From contig CM041536.1 of assembly GCA_023238725.1 (NCBI GenBank), forward strand, positions 11,073,771-11,137,770: DNA of 64,000 bases, read 5' to 3'. A model generated the notes under the pieces. The model saw only the letters and a program-made list of their open reading frames with translations, did no database searches and was not told the DNA's origin. The DNA comes from Scortum barcoo (lineage: Eukaryota; Chordata; Actinopteri; Centrarchiformes; Terapontidae). This document shows, piece after piece, positions 62,410 through 64,000 of this stretch. Made by a program: the position numbers and the translations under genes. How positions within the stretch are numbered: the stretch's first letter is position 1; the number at the start of each line of letters is the position of its first letter.

Positions 62410-64000
62410 GTTCTTGTGAACCGAACAGGGAACTTGTTCAGTATTAGTTAAACAACTTTCGAAGGTTGAACTTTCTCTTGGTGTGTCTTATTTTGTACCT
62501 ACTGTATTTAAGTGACATTTTGTGTTTTTTTTTTTTTTGTTTTTTTTTTTTTGCTGTCATGCATGCAATATAATCCAGCTAAAGAAATAGCTTAGACTGT
62601 GTAGCAAGCTGCCACCAACTAGAACGCAAAGCTGATAAACAAAGATATTACTGGCAGTGAATGGATGAAAATTGGATTTACACACATGCTTTAAAACAGA
62701 TATAACCCAGACCGTGACAGTTTGCACCCAATAACTTAAATACATTTTCTACCTCCCGATACTTGGCAACCCCCTCAGGTACGTGACATCCCAGGTCAGT
62801 GCTTAAGAGCTGTGTCAACTCTCAAATTTGTCAACTCTGATCTCTGCAACTCATAACTCTTCAATACCCAAGGCCAGTCAAAAGGCCAGTCAAAAAGACA
62901 CTCTGAAGATAGTTCATACGTAGTTTTGTAAATTGAACTTGAAACATGATTTTGAGTCAGACAAGAAACACACTGTAGATCCCCTCCAAAGGTGGTCCAT
63001 ATTGTTACAAATGACCACATTTAGTCCTGCCCTGGAAGGGAGTGGTCCTGAGGTTGGGAGTGATTGAGGGTTTGCAGTTGTGAGTCCAGCACCGAAGGCA
63101 GATGTGCTTGTTACATGGGTGAGCTCTCTGTTCAGATAGGGAACGCGAAACATGGGTGAGGTCTCGCGTACTCCTGAAAAGTTGTAATTATCCCTTTTTC
63201 CAGTGTTTAATTAGATGCAGCTCTCCCAAGTGACATTGTGTGCCCCAACCTACTGCTGACTCCTGACTTTCATGGTAATTATGGAGTTCAAGAAAAATCT
63301 CATTCCATTTCCGTAGATACTACAGGCCTCAAATCATCAGCTTTGTGAAAGGATCAGAAGTCTGTAATGCAGGTTATTTTAGGAGGGATGGGCAGTTTTG
63401 GGGGGGGACGGGCTGAAATAGGGAGGGAGGCACAGAAATAGCTCTTTCATCCTCATGGTTCTCTGACGTAAAGTAAGTTGAGCTACTGTTGTGAAAACCA
63501 TACCAGGTCATTCTGTTTCAAGTTGTAGCATTGTGTTTTTATGTATATATGTTCTATAATTGTACCACAGAAATGAATTGTTATGGATTTCCACTATTTA
63601 GTTTGAAATGAAGGATACTACTGTTTATTTTTAAGACTTCAAAAGTGATGTAATCATTTTTGTTCTTTGTCCTATTTTGATAGAAATATAAAGTGCTGCA
63701 GCAAACATTTTTTTTGTAATTGTAATTCATATACAGATCTCGGTCTTGGTCTCATATAGTGTCAGATAAAAGGTTTTCAGGTTACAATGAATAGCAAAAT
63801 TGTCCATTTAAAGACTTTATATTCATGTAATAAATAAACATATGTCAATAAGATAGGAAGGTGCTTGAGAAATAAAGGAAAAGTAATAATCATCCGCTTA
63901 TGATGATCAGTTGTACCTGGACAGACTTGATCACTAGAAGAGGTTTCCACTTTTACATTTTGAACTGTTGAAGTAAATTTTTAGTACTCATCAAGAAGCT
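62410..64000. other. Downstream DNA or extended 3'UTR
   Basis: No gene recognised. It has long T runs at 62526-62553, a direct repeat of AAAGGCCAGTCAAAA (62874-62896), a G8 run at 63400 and overlapping AATAAA signals at 63829-63838. It could be a distal 3'UTR of tp53i11 or intergenic. Confidence 0.35.

Overview
The window looks like a piece of a teleost fish nuclear genome. It is AT-rich, with spliced genes that have GT/AG introns, abundant (TA), (GT) and (ATT) microsatellites, and interspersed repeats of a kind common in ray-finned fish: L2-type LINE 3' ends, hAT-like termini and a widely dispersed ATCCATCCATTTTCTA-type repeat. I see no bacterial genes, rRNA, tRNA or CRISPR array. The ORFs of 60-170 codons scattered over both strands are almost all chance ORFs.

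Layout. (1) 1-3140: three phase-compatible exons on the + strand that look like the 3' end of an unidentified gene, followed by a putative 3'UTR. (2) 3.1-7.6 kb: intergenic, with a 5'-truncated LINE (4415-5609) bounded by an exact 13-bp target-site duplication, then a cluster of opposed LINE tails and microsatellites. (3) 7.7-13.6 kb: a seven-exon TRIM-family E3 ubiquitin ligase gene (RING, long acidic/Ser-rich linker, two B-boxes, coiled coil, PRY-SPRY). Its promoter has GC boxes and an exact interferon-stimulated response element match. Exon 2 carries a +2 (or equivalent) frameshift inside B-box 2, so the gene as assembled is interrupted. (4) 13.7-32.4 kb: intergenic, with scattered repeats, a small exon-like island on the minus strand (26.1-26.4 kb) and several stretches that look like conserved non-coding DNA. 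(5) 32.4-62.4 kb: tp53i11 (p53-inducible protein 11), recognised with high confidence. It has six coding exons (53012-61132, 189 aa, the same length as the human protein) and a probable CpG-rich promoter/first exon about 20 kb upstream (32.4-32.64 kb), which gives a very large intron 1 that may hold regulatory elements. (6) 62.4-64 kb: downstream sequence.

The genes do not form an operon or pathway; they are independent eukaryotic transcription units. The TRIM gene suggests an innate-immunity role (interferon-inducible, TRIM14-like SPRY). tp53i11 encodes a small four-helix membrane protein. The most useful observations are the TRIM B-box frameshift, the ISRE and SUMO-interaction motif of the TRIM gene, a possible in-frame N-terminal extension of TP53I11 through its upstream exon, and two orphan exon clusters.
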